Shown here: positions 17,102 through 26,522 of the stretch, piece by piece
How the letters are laid out: each line of letters begins with the position of its first letter
Position numbering within the stretch: position 1 is the first letter of the stretch
From: Paraburkholderia sp. D15
Lineage (GTDB): Bacteria > Pseudomonadota > Gammaproteobacteria > Burkholderiales > Burkholderiaceae
Reading direction: 5' to 3'
Length of the DNA: 64,000 bases
Assembly: GCF_029910215.1 (NCBI RefSeq)
Contig: NZ_CP110396.1
Location: 2,790,001 to 2,854,000 of the forward strand
Program-made: the position numbers and the translations under genes
The notes under the pieces: generated by a model
Seen by the model: the letters and a program-made list of their open reading frames with translations, nothing else
Told to the model about the DNA's origin: nothing
The model's database searches: none

Positions 17102-18579
17102 AAGACCTGCTGTTCAATCAGCCCGAACGGATCGACGTGTTCCAGCTCGTGCGGCTGCTGCGCGTGCGCGATTCGTCGCGCCCGGCGGTCAGCCGGCGTC
17201 TGAAGGCGCTGCTGACCTGGCGGCTGATGAGCGGCGACGCCGACACGCGCAGCTTCGCCAGTTTCGCGCGCCGCCTGCGCTTCGCCGCGGATCTGTCGCC
17301 GGCGTTTCCGGGCGTCGAGGTGACGGCGTGCCGCCGGCTCGAACCGTCCGATCTGCTCGACACGCCGGGCGGCAAGGCGGCGATGCGGCGCATGCAGGAG
17401 GTGGCGGAATACGACAGGGTGACCGGCGCGGCGCCTGATTCCGCCGCTGCCGTTTCGGCGCAAGCTGGTGCTTCGGGTAGCCCGGCCGACACGCCACGCG
17501 CCGACCCGTTCAACGACGCGCGCGCCGGCGCGTTGAACCAGGCGCTGCGCAGCGTCGTGAAGGGCGAGATCGTCGAGATCCGCACGCCGAACTACAGCGT
17601 GGCCAGCGAGCTTGGGCCGCTGCCGGAGCCGTTCCTCGAATGGGTGCGCGACCGTCTGCGCGACGACGACGCGACCTTCGCCGCATTCCTCGACGTGTTC
17701 AATCACCGCATCAACGTATTGCGGCATCAACTGAAAGCGACCCAGGACGTGGCGCTCGATTACGCGCTGCCGCAGGACACGTTGCAGGCGGATTTTCTCG
17801 CGAGCCTCGCGGGCATGGCCTCGCTCGACGCGGAAGCGCAGATCGTGCTGCCGCGCCGGGCCTGGCTCGGCATGACCGCGACGCTGGCCGATCCACGCCG
17901 CAGCGCGACCGCCGCGCTGACCGCGCTGCGTCAATACCTCGGCATTCCCGGCACGCAGCTCGAACAGCTGGTCGGCGACTGGCGGCCGCTGTCCGCCGCG
18001 CAATGGTCGGGACTCGGCCGGCAGGGCACGCTTGGCGGCGATGCGGTGCTCGGCACGCAGGTGTGGGACGAGATGGCCGGCGTGCGCCTCGTGGTGCCGA
18101 ACGTCGACTACGACCGTCTGTGCTGCCTGTTGCCGCCGCCATGGCAACCGCCGGAGCTGCAGGAAGCGCTGGCGCGGCACGAACGGGAGCGAGCCCATCG
18201 CCACGAGAGCGCCGCCGAAGCCGCCGCGGACGCCGACATTCCGCTGAACGGCTACAGCGGTCTCGCGGCGATGGTGCGTTTGCTGTTCGACCGGCGCGTC
18301 GATTGCACGGTCGAGATGACCACGCCCGCCGCGTATCTGCCGGCGTCGCTGCTGAGCGCGACGCCCGGCACCGGCGTCACCGCGCCGATGGTTCCGCTGA
18401 GCGCCGCCGCATTGCCGGCCGGCGTGCGCTATCGCGGTCTGCGGCTTGGCCAGACGGCCTGGCTCGCGGTGCGCTCCGAGGCGTTCACGCAACCTGCCGT
18501 GGACGACGATGCCGCGCAGCCCGAGCTTCGCACGGTCAGCTATGCGATCGCGGGCGATCCGCCAGGAGCGCTGCAATGA
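17065..18579 (+). CDS. tssG: TssG, T6SS baseplate wedge protein
   Basis: TssG (VasB/ImpH), 504 residues, longer than the usual 330-370. The N-terminal ERIDVFQLVRLLRVRD and SFARRLRFAADLSPAFPGVE match the family. LPEPFLEWVRDRLRDDDATF and AAFLDVFNHRINVLRHQLK are the conserved core segment. LGTQVWDEMAGVRLVV appears in the second half. The extra length comes from an Ala/Pro-rich insert around residues 120-155 and a longer C-terminal part. The start codon lies 37 bases inside tssF; no good later start exists before the conserved domain. Confidence 0.9.
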   Translation: MAPTRWPPAGSVEDLLFNQPERIDVFQLVRLLRVRDSSRPAVSRRLKALLTWRLMSGDADTRSFASFARRLRFAADLSPAFPGVEVTACRRLEPSDLLDTPGGKAAMRRMQEVAEYDRVTGAAPDSAAAVSAQAGASGSPADTPRADPFNDARAGALNQALRSVVKGEIVEIRTPNYSVASELGPLPEPFLEWVRDRLRDDDATFAAFLDVFNHRINVLRHQLKATQDVALDYALPQDTLQADFLASLAGMASLDAEAQIVLPRRAWLGMTATLADPRRSATAALTALRQYLGIPGTQLEQLVGDWRPLSAAQWSGLGRQGTLGGDAVLGTQVWDEMAGVRLVVPNVDYDRLCCLLPPPWQPPELQEALARHERERAHRHESAAEAAADADIPLNGYSGLAAMVRLLFDRRVDCTVEMTTPAAYLPASLLSATPGTGVTAPMVPLSAAALPAGVRYRGLRLGQTAWLAVRSEAFTQPAVDDDAAQPELRTVSYAIAGDPPGALQ

Positions 18580-21266
18580 GCACGCCTGGCACGATCGGCA
18601 ATATGGCCAACATCGGCATCACGCGCATCGAGAAGATCGACGGCCCCGCGCCGGCGGTGTTCCTGCACGTCGCGATCTTTTTGCCGGGCGGCTACCTCAT
18701 CGGCGCGGAGCGTTTTCGCGCGACTAAAATCAGCGGCCAGGAACAGGTCTCGCAGCCGTTCGAGTTCCAGCTCGAACTACGCGCCGACACGGTCACCGGC
18801 AACGCGCCGCCGGTGCGTTTCGAGCAGTTGATCGGCCGGCCGGTGACCTTCGGGATCGACCGGCCGGACTTCCGGCTGCCCAACGACAGCACGCTCGACG
18901 CGCTCGCCGGCGCGTCCAACGATCGCTTCGCCGCGGCGCTTGGCGGCGGCGCGGCGGACCCGACGCTGTCGCTGTTCAACGGTATCGTCACGTCGTTCTC
19001 GATGAGCGAGCCGGGCGTCTACAAGGCCAGCGTCAAGCCGGCGCTGTGGAAGCTCACGCTCACCAACCGCTACCGGATGCTGGTGCAGCAGAGCGTCGCG
19101 CAGGCGATCGAAACCTTGATGCGCGAGCACGGCGTGACGTTCTCGCTGAACGGCATCGCCGGCACGCACAACCTTGCGCAGACGCGCGTGCAGGACTGGA
19201 TGCAGGCCGGCGAATCGGACTACGCGCTGTTGCAGCGTCTGATGGCCAAGGCGCAGATTCATTATTTCTTCACGCATACCGGCGACAGCCACACGGTGGT
19301 GTTTTCCAACCGCCCGCAATATCAGCCAATTCCGTTCGACCGGCCGCTGCGCTACACGTCGACCGACACGAGCGCGCTCGGCGTCTCGCAGGCCGACGTG
19401 GTGTCGCAATACACGTACGAACAGTCGCTCGTGACGAGCGGCGTGGAATGCGTGCTCGCGCGCCAGCAGGAATCGTGGGACGTGGACGCGATTCCGACGT
19501 TCCAGACGTTCGCGGCCACGCCGGCCGATTCGGGTGACCTGCCGTTCGTGCAGTACCGTCAGTTCCAGTACGGCGTGAGCGACTGGCAGGCGCGCGAAAC
19601 GCTCGGCCTGTCCGAAGCGTCGCGGCGCGGCTCCGCCGAAAAGTTCTCCGGCGCGAGCACCTGCGCGCAGATGCGCGTGGGCCACAGCTTCCTGCTGCAG
19701 ATGCCGGCCGGCGGCGCGGCCGGTCAAACCATCCAGCCGTCGCTCGACGAACAGCGTTTCGTGCTCACCCAGGTCTCGCACGACGCGAGCCTCGACGGCG
19801 ACTATCACAACAGCTTCAGCGCGACCGATCCGTCGAGCCTGATCACGCCGTTCTCGATCGAACAGACGCAGCAGGGCTCGCTGCTCGCCACGGTGGTGGA
19901 CGCGGACGGCAGCACCGCGCCGAAAGACTGGCGCTATTACACCAGGCAGAACTTCGAGATGGTCACGAGCAATCAGACCGATCGCGATGCGAGTCCCGCG
20001 ACGCTGAATGCGAAAGGCGTCTACGTGAATTTCGCCACGGATCGCGCGCTGAATGCGGCCGCGCAACCGGTGTGGGTGAAGCTCGCCGGGCACATGCAGA
20101 CGGTGCCGGAAGTCGGCGTGACGGTGGTGGTGGCGCGCGCGCAGGACGAGTCGGAGTTGCCGGAGATCCAGAGCATCGTGCATGCGAACGGCTCGCACGT
20201 GGTGACGCCGTCGGGCTGGACCGCGAATACGTCAGTGGGCAACAACTATTCGACGTCGTACAGCGACAGCAAGAGCATCCGCTTCGGCGCGACCTCGGAC
20301 GTGAGCGACAGCACGCTCGACACGGCGATCGATCAGGTCACGAGCGCCTACGCGAGCGGCCAGTATCGCGACGCCAGCTATTCGCAGGGCGGCAGCTACA
20401 GCTATGCGGTCTCCGAGAACAAGGAGAAGGGACTGCTGAGCCGGTCGTATTCGTACGGCAGCAGCTTCGGCCATAGCTGGGCGTTGCAGCAGCAGAATTT
20501 CTCGGCGGTGGGCAGCACGTACAACCAGAGCGTGGTCGGCAAGTCGAGCCCGGATGCCGCGCAGCCGTCGCCGTCGCCCGCGCCGGACGCGGTCAGCGTC
20601 AGCGTGAACGACGTGTTCGGCGACACCTACGGCACGTCGTCGAACTTCGGCAACGTGAAGAACTACAGCACGGTCACGGGCGATTCGTTGTCCGAGAGCA
20701 CCGTGACGGGCGTCAGCACGTCCAAATCGACCATCACCGAAAGCCGTTCGACCTCGGTCGTCGGCAAGTCGACCAACAGCAGCACGACCGGCGTGTCGGA
20801 AAACAGCAGTATCACCGGCACGTCGAGCGGCACCAACGTGATCGGCTCGTCGACCGAACACTCGACGATCGGCAGCTCGCACAGCAATTCGCTGACCGGC
20901 ACCCAGAACAGCACGAGCGTGACCGGCAGCGCGGATGTGACGAACATCACGGGCATGTCGTCGTCGACCTCGATGACCGGCGTGCAGACTTCGATGAACA
21001 TGGTCGGCGTGTCGAACTCGATCGACATGCAGGGCGCGGTCTCGTCGGTCAGCATGGTCGGCGCGTCGAATCGCGTGAACATGTCCGGCGTGACGTCGGA
21101 CGTGACGCTCGCGGGCGTGCAGAGCCAGGTGACGATCTCGTCGGAGAGCCACACCATTTCGCTGGCCGGTCCCGGCTTGCGGATCTCGGAAGAAGCCGCC
21201 GTGCCCGAGATCAAGATGTCCAATGCGACGATCACGATCGTCGGCGTGATCCAGATCTACCTGTGA
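18576..21266 (+). CDS. vgrG: VgrG spike with a long nonapeptide-repeat C-terminus
   Basis: VgrG/TssI, the trimeric spike that caps the Hcp tube, 896 residues. The gp27-like part begins near residue 30 (GERF-like GAERFRATKISGQEQVSQPF) and includes FNGIVTSFSMSEPGVYKASV and QAGESDYALLQRLMAKAQIH, a classical VgrG motif. The gp5-like OB region follows (VWVKLAGHMQTVPEVGVTVV) and a Ser/Tyr-rich segment of about 150 residues. Residues 698-870 are 19 tandem repeats, two of ten and 17 of nine residues, consensus S/N-x-T/V/M-G-x-S-x-x-x, predicted to form an extended triple beta-helix needle. It ends in a hydrophobic strand (ATITIVGVIQIYL). No enzymatic extension is visible. The start overlaps the tssG stop (ATGA). 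Confidence 0.93.
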   Translation: MSTPGTIGNMANIGITRIEKIDGPAPAVFLHVAIFLPGGYLIGAERFRATKISGQEQVSQPFEFQLELRADTVTGNAPPVRFEQLIGRPVTFGIDRPDFRLPNDSTLDALAGASNDRFAAALGGGAADPTLSLFNGIVTSFSMSEPGVYKASVKPALWKLTLTNRYRMLVQQSVAQAIETLMREHGVTFSLNGIAGTHNLAQTRVQDWMQAGESDYALLQRLMAKAQIHYFFTHTGDSHTVVFSNRPQYQPIPFDRPLRYTSTDTSALGVSQADVVSQYTYEQSLVTSGVECVLARQQESWDVDAIPTFQTFAATPADSGDLPFVQYRQFQYGVSDWQARETLGLSEASRRGSAEKFSGASTCAQMRVGHSFLLQMPAGGAAGQTIQPSLDEQRFVLTQVSHDASLDGDYHNSFSATDPSSLITPFSIEQTQQGSLLATVVDADGSTAPKDWRYYTRQNFEMVTSNQTDRDASPATLNAKGVYVNFATDRALNAAAQPVWVKLAGHMQTVPEVGVTVVVARAQDESELPEIQSIVHANGSHVVTPSGWTANTSVGNNYSTSYSDSKSIRFGATSDVSDSTLDTAIDQVTSAYASGQYRDASYSQGGSYSYAVSENKEKGLLSRSYSYGSSFGHSWALQQQNFSAVGSTYNQSVVGKSSPDAAQPSPSPAPDAVSVSVNDVFGDTYGTSSNFGNVKNYSTVTGDSLSESTVTGVSTSKSTITESRSTSVVGKSTNSSTTGVSENSSITGTSSGTNVIGSSTEHSTIGSSHSNSLTGTQNSTSVTGSADVTNITGMSSSTSMTGVQTSMNMVGVSNSIDMQGAVSSVSMVGASNRVNMSGVTSDVTLAGVQSQVTISSESHTISLAGPGLRISEEAAVPEIKMSNATITIVGVIQIYL
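20667..21185 (+). repeat. nineteen coding repeats (27-30 bp) in vgrG
   Basis: Repeat units such as SITGTSSGT, NVIGSSTEH, SLTGTQNST, SVTGSADVT and NMVGVSNSI follow without gaps. Gly is at position 4 in almost every unit. The DNA copies are diverged, so the array is old and held by protein-level selection rather than a recent expansion. Confidence 0.85.
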
Positions 21267-21273
21267 GCGCCGC

Positions 21274-23922
21274 ATGAAAATCGTCAAACCGTTGACCCTC
21301 GGCACGCTGACCCGCTCGTATCTGATCGGCGGAGAACGGCGTTTCGTCGTCTCGGCGCTGGGCTTTTTTCCGCTCGGCGTGCCGGCGCAGCGCTTCGCCG
21401 CCGAGAACGAGCAGTGGCCCGCCGTGTTGAAGACGCTGGCCGCGCAAGGCGTCACGCAGCCGCTCGACGAAGTGCTGCCGAAGTCGCGCGCCGAGCTGCT
21501 GGTGTGCGGCAGCGCGTATGCGCCCGGCGGCAAGGCGGTCGAGCGGATGCAGGTGAATCTGCAGGCAGCGGGTATCGACAAAACGCTCGACGTGATCGGC
21601 GAGCGCGCGTGGCGCTACGACCCGTGGCTGCGCATCGACCAGCCCAAGCCGTTCGTCACCATGCCGCTTGCGTACACGCATGCGTTCGGCGGCGCGCATC
21701 ATCCGGACAATCCGGTCGGCTGCGGCTATGCGCGCAACCGGCTGGCCGCGCTGGTCGGCGTCAACAGTCTGCCGATGCCCAACGTCGAGTTGCCCGGCAC
21801 GCCGGTGCGGCGTCACTGGGTGCGCTATGCGCCGGCCGGCTTCGGTCCGCTCGCGTTCGACTGGCAGACGCGTTCGCGGCACGCGGGGCGCTACGGCGCG
21901 AAGTGGCTGGACAGGGAAGCGCCGGGTTTTTCGTCGAGCGCGGCGCCGGCGTTGTTTCAGCGCGCACCGGTCGACCAATGGCTCGACGGTTATCTGCAAG
22001 GCGGCGAAGCGTATCGATTGAGCGGCATGCATCCGCAGCGGGCGGCGATCGAAGGGCAGGTGCCGCCGTTCGCCGCGCGGGCGTTCATTCAACGCAGCGG
22101 CACGGCGGCGCTCGAAGAGGTCGCGCTGAAGTTCGATACCGTGTGGTTCTTCCCCGATCTGCTGACCGGCGTGGCGATGTATCACGGCGAGGTCGCGCAC
22201 CAGCATTCGCTCGCTTTCGACATCGATGCGGTGATGGTGGGTTACGAGCATCGCGACCGGCCGCGCTCGTTCGCGCACTATGCCGATGTGTTCGCGCGGC
22301 GCACCGATCCGGTGGAGGCGGCCGCGCATCTGTTCAACGAATCGGACCTGGCCGCCGATTACGACGAAGCGACGCGTGTCGTGCGCGCGGCGGCGAGCGC
22401 GATGCGGGCCGAGCAGGCGGAGGCCGCGCAGCAGGCGATGGTCGATGCGCAGCTTGCGGAATTTCATGCGGTCACCGGGATGCCGGTGAAGGAGGCGGCC
22501 GCTACCGCCGCGCCCGCCATGCCGACGCGCTTGCCGCGACTCGACCGCGTCGCCGTCGCGGAATCGGATTTCGATCTCGCGCCGATTTTCGAAGGCGCGA
22601 AGACCATGATCGCCGAGGCGCGTGCCTATGCGGACAGCTTGCGCGCCGCGTTGCCGGAACTGCCGAAGCCCGCCGCGCCCGACCCGGCCGTGCGCCGTGA
22701 AAAAGCCTGGGCGCGCGTGAGCGTCGCCGCCGTCGATCTCGTGCCGCTCGATCCGTCGGCGAGTCTCGTGCCGCCGGACCGGGCCGCGAAAGCGCCTGCC
22801 GCAGGTACGGCCTTGTCCGCCACCGGCGTCCCGCAACTCGACGCCGCGCTCGCCGCCCAGCCCGCGCAAGCGCGCGCCGCGCGCCGCGCGAGCCTGCGCT
22901 ACACCGACCCCGACGGTCCGCTGCCCGCCGACCTCGCACACTGGCTCGGCCGGCAGGTCGAGCAATGGCATCGCGCCGGCGTGCTGCTGGCGGGCCGCGA
23001 TCTGGCCGGCCTCGACCTCTCGGGTCTCGATCTGAGCGGCGCCGATCTGCGCGAAGTCCAGCTGGAAAACGCCGATCTGCGCAACACGTCGTTCAACGGC
23101 GCGCGTCTCGATCGCGCCGTGCTGAGCGGCGCGCAACTCGACGGCGCCGATTTCACCGGCGCCACGCTCGCCGATGCGAACCTGTGCCACAGCAGCGGTT
23201 CGGCGATCGGTTTCGCGGGCGCCGATCTCACGCGCGCGTGGGCGATCGACGCGCAATGGCCGCAAGCCGATCTGAGCGACGCCCGTCTCGATCATTGCCT
23301 CGCCTCCGGCATCGGCCTGGCGGGCGCACGGCTCGCGCGCGCAACGGCCACGCAAGCGGTGCTGATCAACGCGCTCGCGCCGTCGAGCGACTGGCAGGCC
23401 GCGCAACTCGCGGCCACCGTGCTGATGCGCGCGGACCTGAGCGGCGCATCGTTCGCGGACGCGACGCTGCGCAAGGCGGTGCTGATGGACGCGACACTCG
23501 CGGGTGCATCGTTCGAACGCGCGACGCTGGTGGACGTGGCCGCGGGCGGCGCCGACGCCGACTGGTCGAACGTGCGCGCCGCCGGTCTGCGTGCCGAACA
23601 TTGCAGCTGGCAGGGCGCCGCGCTGCGCGGCAGCGACTGGCGCGGCGCGACGCTGGCCGCGTGCGATCTGGGCCGTACCGATCTATCGCAGGCACAACTG
23701 GCGGACGGCCAGTTCAGCGGCTGTCTGTTCACCGCCGCGACGCTCGCGGGCGCGCGTGCCGAACGCGCGAATCTGTTCCGCGCGGTATGCCGCGAGGTGA
23801 ACTTCAGCGACGCGTCGCTGATCGGCGCGAGCCTTTATCAAGCCGACACCAGCGACGCGCAGTTCACCCGCGCCGATCTGCGGGACGTGAAGCTGGAAGC
23901 CGGCAGGAGGGCGATCGCATGA
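21274..23922 (+). CDS. DUF2169 T6SS adaptor fused to pentapeptide repeats
   Basis: An 882-residue protein. Residues 1 to about 320 are a DUF2169 domain, known from T6SS loci as a chaperone/adaptor that helps load effectors onto VgrG or PAAR-like tips. Key segments are GERRFVVSALGFFPLG, the RAWRYDPWLRIDQPKPFVTM region and AYTHAFGGAHHPDNPVGCGY. A helical linker covers about 330-570. From about 574 to the end are pentapeptide repeats of the A(D/N)Lxx type (GLDLSGLDLSGADLREVQL), forming a right-handed quadrilateral beta-helix. It begins 7 bases after vgrG, consistent with tip assembly. The fusion of adaptor and pentapeptide domains probably provides a rigid scaffold. The role is inferred from context. 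Confidence 0.88.
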   Translation: MKIVKPLTLGTLTRSYLIGGERRFVVSALGFFPLGVPAQRFAAENEQWPAVLKTLAAQGVTQPLDEVLPKSRAELLVCGSAYAPGGKAVERMQVNLQAAGIDKTLDVIGERAWRYDPWLRIDQPKPFVTMPLAYTHAFGGAHHPDNPVGCGYARNRLAALVGVNSLPMPNVELPGTPVRRHWVRYAPAGFGPLAFDWQTRSRHAGRYGAKWLDREAPGFSSSAAPALFQRAPVDQWLDGYLQGGEAYRLSGMHPQRAAIEGQVPPFAARAFIQRSGTAALEEVALKFDTVWFFPDLLTGVAMYHGEVAHQHSLAFDIDAVMVGYEHRDRPRSFAHYADVFARRTDPVEAAAHLFNESDLAADYDEATRVVRAAASAMRAEQAEAAQQAMVDAQLAEFHAVTGMPVKEAAATAAPAMPTRLPRLDRVAVAESDFDLAPIFEGAKTMIAEARAYADSLRAALPELPKPAAPDPAVRREKAWARVSVAAVDLVPLDPSASLVPPDRAAKAPAAGTALSATGVPQLDAALAAQPAQARAARRASLRYTDPDGPLPADLAHWLGRQVEQWHRAGVLLAGRDLAGLDLSGLDLSGADLREVQLENADLRNTSFNGARLDRAVLSGAQLDGADFTGATLADANLCHSSGSAIGFAGADLTRAWAIDAQWPQADLSDARLDHCLASGIGLAGARLARATATQAVLINALAPSSDWQAAQLAATVLMRADLSGASFADATLRKAVLMDATLAGASFERATLVDVAAGGADADWSNVRAAGLRAEHCSWQGAALRGSDWRGATLAACDLGRTDLSQAQLADGQFSGCLFTAATLAGARAERANLFRAVCREVNFSDASLIGASLYQADTSDAQFTRADLRDVKLEAGRRAIA

Positions 23923-25037
23923 GCGCGCTGCCGTCGATCACCGCCGCACCCGCTACGCCCGCCACGGCCGCGGCCTTCGCCGTCATCGCGAAACAGCGCG
24001 CGCTCGGCCGTCCCGTCACCGAACTCGATCTCGCGGGCGCGGATCTGCGCGGCGTCGATTGGTCCGGTCTGGTGTTCCAGAAGGTGGGTCTCGTGGGGGC
24101 CGACCTGCGCGGCGCCGATCTGAGCGCGGCGCGTTTCATGTACTGCGACCTGTCCGGCGCGCGGCTCGCCGGCGCGACGCTGACGCGCGCCGCGCTGATC
24201 GGCTGCACTTGCGTGGGCCTCGACATGGCGGGCGCCGACGCGCAATTCCTGACGCTGATGCAATGCGCCGCCGCCGGCTCCGACTGGCGCGGTGCGACGC
24301 TGCAACAGTCGACGCTGTCCGGGACCGTGCTCGCCGGCGCGCGCTTCGGCGGCGCGACCTTGCTGCGCAGCGTGCTGTTCGGTTGCCAGGTGGGCGGCGC
24401 GGATTTCAGCGCCACGCGTCTCGATCAGGCGGCGCTCGCCTCCACCGATCTGCGCGCGGCCACCTTGACCGGCCTCGACGCCGACACCTCGGTGCTGATG
24501 GACTGCAATTTCGCGGGCCTCGCGCTGCCGGCGATCAAGCTGGTGCGCTGCACGCTGCAAGGCTGCGATTTCAGCGACGCGGATCTGCGCGACGCCACGC
24601 TGACCGAGTCGAACTGCCGTCAGGCGATCTTCGCGCGCACGCGGCTCGGCGGAGTGCGCGCCGAACGCGCGCTGCTGCTTGCCGCGCAACTGAGCGACCT
24701 CGATCTGTCGCGCACCATCTTGACCGGCGCGATGTTCGCCGACGCGCAACTCACGCGCGTGCGGCTCGACGGCGCGCACATCGAACAAACGGTATGGCAC
24801 CGGAGCCGTCTCGTCGACGTGAGCTTCGACGGCGCGCAGCTGTCGTACGCGCAGTTCGACCACGCACGCGGCACGCGGGTCTCGTTCGAACGCGCGCGGC
24901 TCGAACACGCGAGCCTGCACGATGCGGTGTTCGACGAGGCGTCGTTCGCCGGCGCGCGCACCTACCGGATGAAATCCACCGATACGGCGCTGCTCGACGC
25001 CGAGCGCCCCATGTTGCAACTGGAGACCCTTAGATGA
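23919..25037 (+). CDS. pentapeptide-repeat protein of the T6SS tip cassette
   Basis: A 372-residue protein made almost entirely of pentapeptide repeats from about residue 35 (LDLAGADLRGVDWSGLVFQ) to about 355 (FDEASFAGARTYRM). The periodic A-D/N-L-x-x pattern predicts a long right-handed beta-helix. It has no catalytic motif and no signal peptide, so it is cytosolic until secreted, if at all. Its start overlaps the preceding DUF2169-pentapeptide gene by four bases (ATGA) and its stop overlaps DUF3540. It may pair with the pentapeptide half of the preceding protein in delivering cargo. Confidence 0.88.
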   Translation: MSALPSITAAPATPATAAAFAVIAKQRALGRPVTELDLAGADLRGVDWSGLVFQKVGLVGADLRGADLSAARFMYCDLSGARLAGATLTRAALIGCTCVGLDMAGADAQFLTLMQCAAAGSDWRGATLQQSTLSGTVLAGARFGGATLLRSVLFGCQVGGADFSATRLDQAALASTDLRAATLTGLDADTSVLMDCNFAGLALPAIKLVRCTLQGCDFSDADLRDATLTESNCRQAIFARTRLGGVRAERALLLAAQLSDLDLSRTILTGAMFADAQLTRVRLDGAHIEQTVWHRSRLVDVSFDGAQLSYAQFDHARGTRVSFERARLEHASLHDAVFDEASFAGARTYRMKSTDTALLDAERPMLQLETLR

Positions 25038-25603
25038 ACGACGAGTTGCTGAAACACCGGCACGCGGCGCCGCTCGCGCCGCATCTGCAGGAAGCCTCGG
25101 TCGCGGTCGAACTCGACGGCGGACGCTTTCTGCTCGACGACGGGCGCGTCGCCTCGACCGCGCTGACCTGCCTGATCGAGCCGCGCGTCGGCGATGCGGT
25201 GCTGCTGGTGGAGCGTGCCGATACGAGCCGTTACATCGTGCATATTCTGGCGCGCAACGCCGATGCCGGCGCGGCTCACCACGACGCGACGCTCAGCGTG
25301 CCGGGCGTGCAGAAACTGACGATCGCCCAGGCGTCGATCGATATCGTCGCGACCGAGCGCGCCGCGCTGCGTTCGATGAAGCATGCGGACATCGTCGCCG
25401 CGACCGGCACGCTCAGCGTGAGCGCGAACGATCTGTTCCGCAGCGTCGCGCAGAGCGTGGTGGACGCGTTCAAGGATTACGTGGGCCACGCCGAACACTA
25501 TCTGCTCGACGTCGATCAACTGCTGCGCCAGCACGGCAAGCAGGTGATGGTGACGGCCGAGAAAGACGTCAAGGTCGACGCCGACCGCATTTCGATGGGT
25601 TGA
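25034..25603 (+). CDS. DUF3540 protein of the T6SS tip cassette
   Basis: A 189-residue protein matching DUF3540, a family found beside VgrG, DUF2169 and pentapeptide genes. The N-terminal half has short strands (FLLDDGRVASTALTCLIEPR, GDAVLLVERAD). The second half has a repetitive strand pattern (LTIAQASIDIVATERAALRS, HADIVAATGTLSVSANDLF) that resembles the stacked beta-helix of VgrG tails, followed by a helix (VAQSVVDAFKDYVGHAEHY) and a closing strand with MVTAEKDVKVDADRISMG. It may be a tip extension or a spike-like protein. The molecular function is not established. Confidence 0.8.
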   Translation: MNDELLKHRHAAPLAPHLQEASVAVELDGGRFLLDDGRVASTALTCLIEPRVGDAVLLVERADTSRYIVHILARNADAGAAHHDATLSVPGVQKLTIAQASIDIVATERAALRSMKHADIVAATGTLSVSANDLFRSVAQSVVDAFKDYVGHAEHYLLDVDQLLRQHGKQVMVTAEKDVKVDADRISMG

Positions 25604-25607
25604 TGCC

Positions 25608-25994
25608 ATGTTCGCCAATACCAACCTCGGCGTGCTCAATTTCGCGTTTCCGGACGTCTGCAAGTTGTTGCCGATTCCGATCCCGTTTCCGTTTCCGAAT
25701 TTCGCGCTGTCGTTCACGCACATTCCGTCGGTGTTCAACGTGATCTTCGGCGGCGGCCTCGCGGAAAACCTGATGACGCAAGGCACGATCAGCCTGGGCG
25801 ACATCTCGGCGGGCGGCGTGGTCTCGCAGATCGAGATGGGCCCGGACCGGCCGCTGCTCGGCAGCTTCAAGGTGATGGTCGGGGTGATGTTCGCGACCCG
25901 TCTGACCACCATGACGATGCAGAACGGCATGCCGCCGAACGCGGTCGGCATGTCGATCACGCCGGCGCAGTTTCGCGTGATCCTGCTGTCATGA
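25608..25994 (+). CDS. PAAR-like DUF4150 tip protein
   Basis: A 128-residue DUF4150/PAAR-like protein that would sharpen the VgrG spike. The family start is visible: a Pro-rich PIPIPFPFPNFALSFTHIPS, then a FGGGLAENLMTQGTISLGD segment with the Gly-Asp turn, and GPDRPLLGSFKVMVGVMFATR. It has no C-terminal toxin domain, so it is a bare tip. Any cargo must bind non-covalently, fitting the adjacent DUF2169 and pentapeptide adaptors. It lies five bases after DUF3540, and its stop overlaps the tssJ start. Confidence 0.83.
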   Translation: MFANTNLGVLNFAFPDVCKLLPIPIPFPFPNFALSFTHIPSVFNVIFGGGLAENLMTQGTISLGDISAGGVVSQIEMGPDRPLLGSFKVMVGVMFATRLTTMTMQNGMPPNAVGMSITPAQFRVILLS

Positions 25995-26461
25995 GTGGGC
26001 TGCCGTCACGTCGTTGCGTGCTTGCGCTGGTGTCCGGCTGCGCGCTGGCGCTGCTGGCCGCGTGCAGCTGGTTCGGTCCGACGAAGACCGCGCTGCGCGG
26101 CGTGACGGTTTTCGCGCAGAACGGCGCGAACAACGCGAGCGCGACCGCGCTCGACTTCGTGTTCGTGTACGACGCGACCAGCGCCGCATTGCTGCCGCGT
26201 ACCGGGCCGGACTGGTTCGCGCGCCGCGCGGCGCTGCTGCTGTCGCTCGGACCGAAGGTCGAGGCGGTGTCGGTGCAGTTGCCGCCGAACCAGAGCGCCG
26301 CGCCGGTGCCGCTGCCGGCGCGCTACAAGAAAGCGCTGGTGGTTTATTGCTATGTGAATTTCGCGGCGCCCGCGGGGCAGGGCGTTGCCGATCTGACGCA
26401 GTACAAGCGCGTGGCGATCACGCTAGGCCCCAACACCGTCACGTACGACGGCACGCAATGA
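25991..26461 (+). CDS. tssJ: TssJ, T6SS outer-membrane lipoprotein
   Basis: TssJ anchors the TssJLM membrane complex in the outer membrane. The 156-residue protein has a lipoprotein signal peptide (VLALVSGCALALLAAC) with the lipidated Cys at residue 25. The mature beta-sandwich includes TALRGVTVFAQNGANNASAT, ALDFVFVYDATSAAL and a final strand pattern VAITLGPNTVTYDGTQ. Sequence similarity to canonical TssJ is weak, as usual for this family. The lipobox and the position before tssK-tssL-tssM support the call. It starts four bases inside the DUF4150 stop. Confidence 0.82.
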   Translation: MSGLPSRRCVLALVSGCALALLAACSWFGPTKTALRGVTVFAQNGANNASATALDFVFVYDATSAALLPRTGPDWFARRAALLLSLGPKVEAVSVQLPPNQSAAPVPLPARYKKALVVYCYVNFAAPAGQGVADLTQYKRVAITLGPNTVTYDGTQ

Positions 26462-26522
26462 GCGTGCAGGTCGAGCCGTTTGCAATAAACACAGCCGCAG
26501 CACTTGCCGTATCGAGGACATG

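Noticed and set aside
17640..18575. Long in-frame extension upstream of vgrG
   Set aside because: It runs inside tssG in another frame and is Arg-rich. VgrG homology starts just after the ATGA overlap at 18576.
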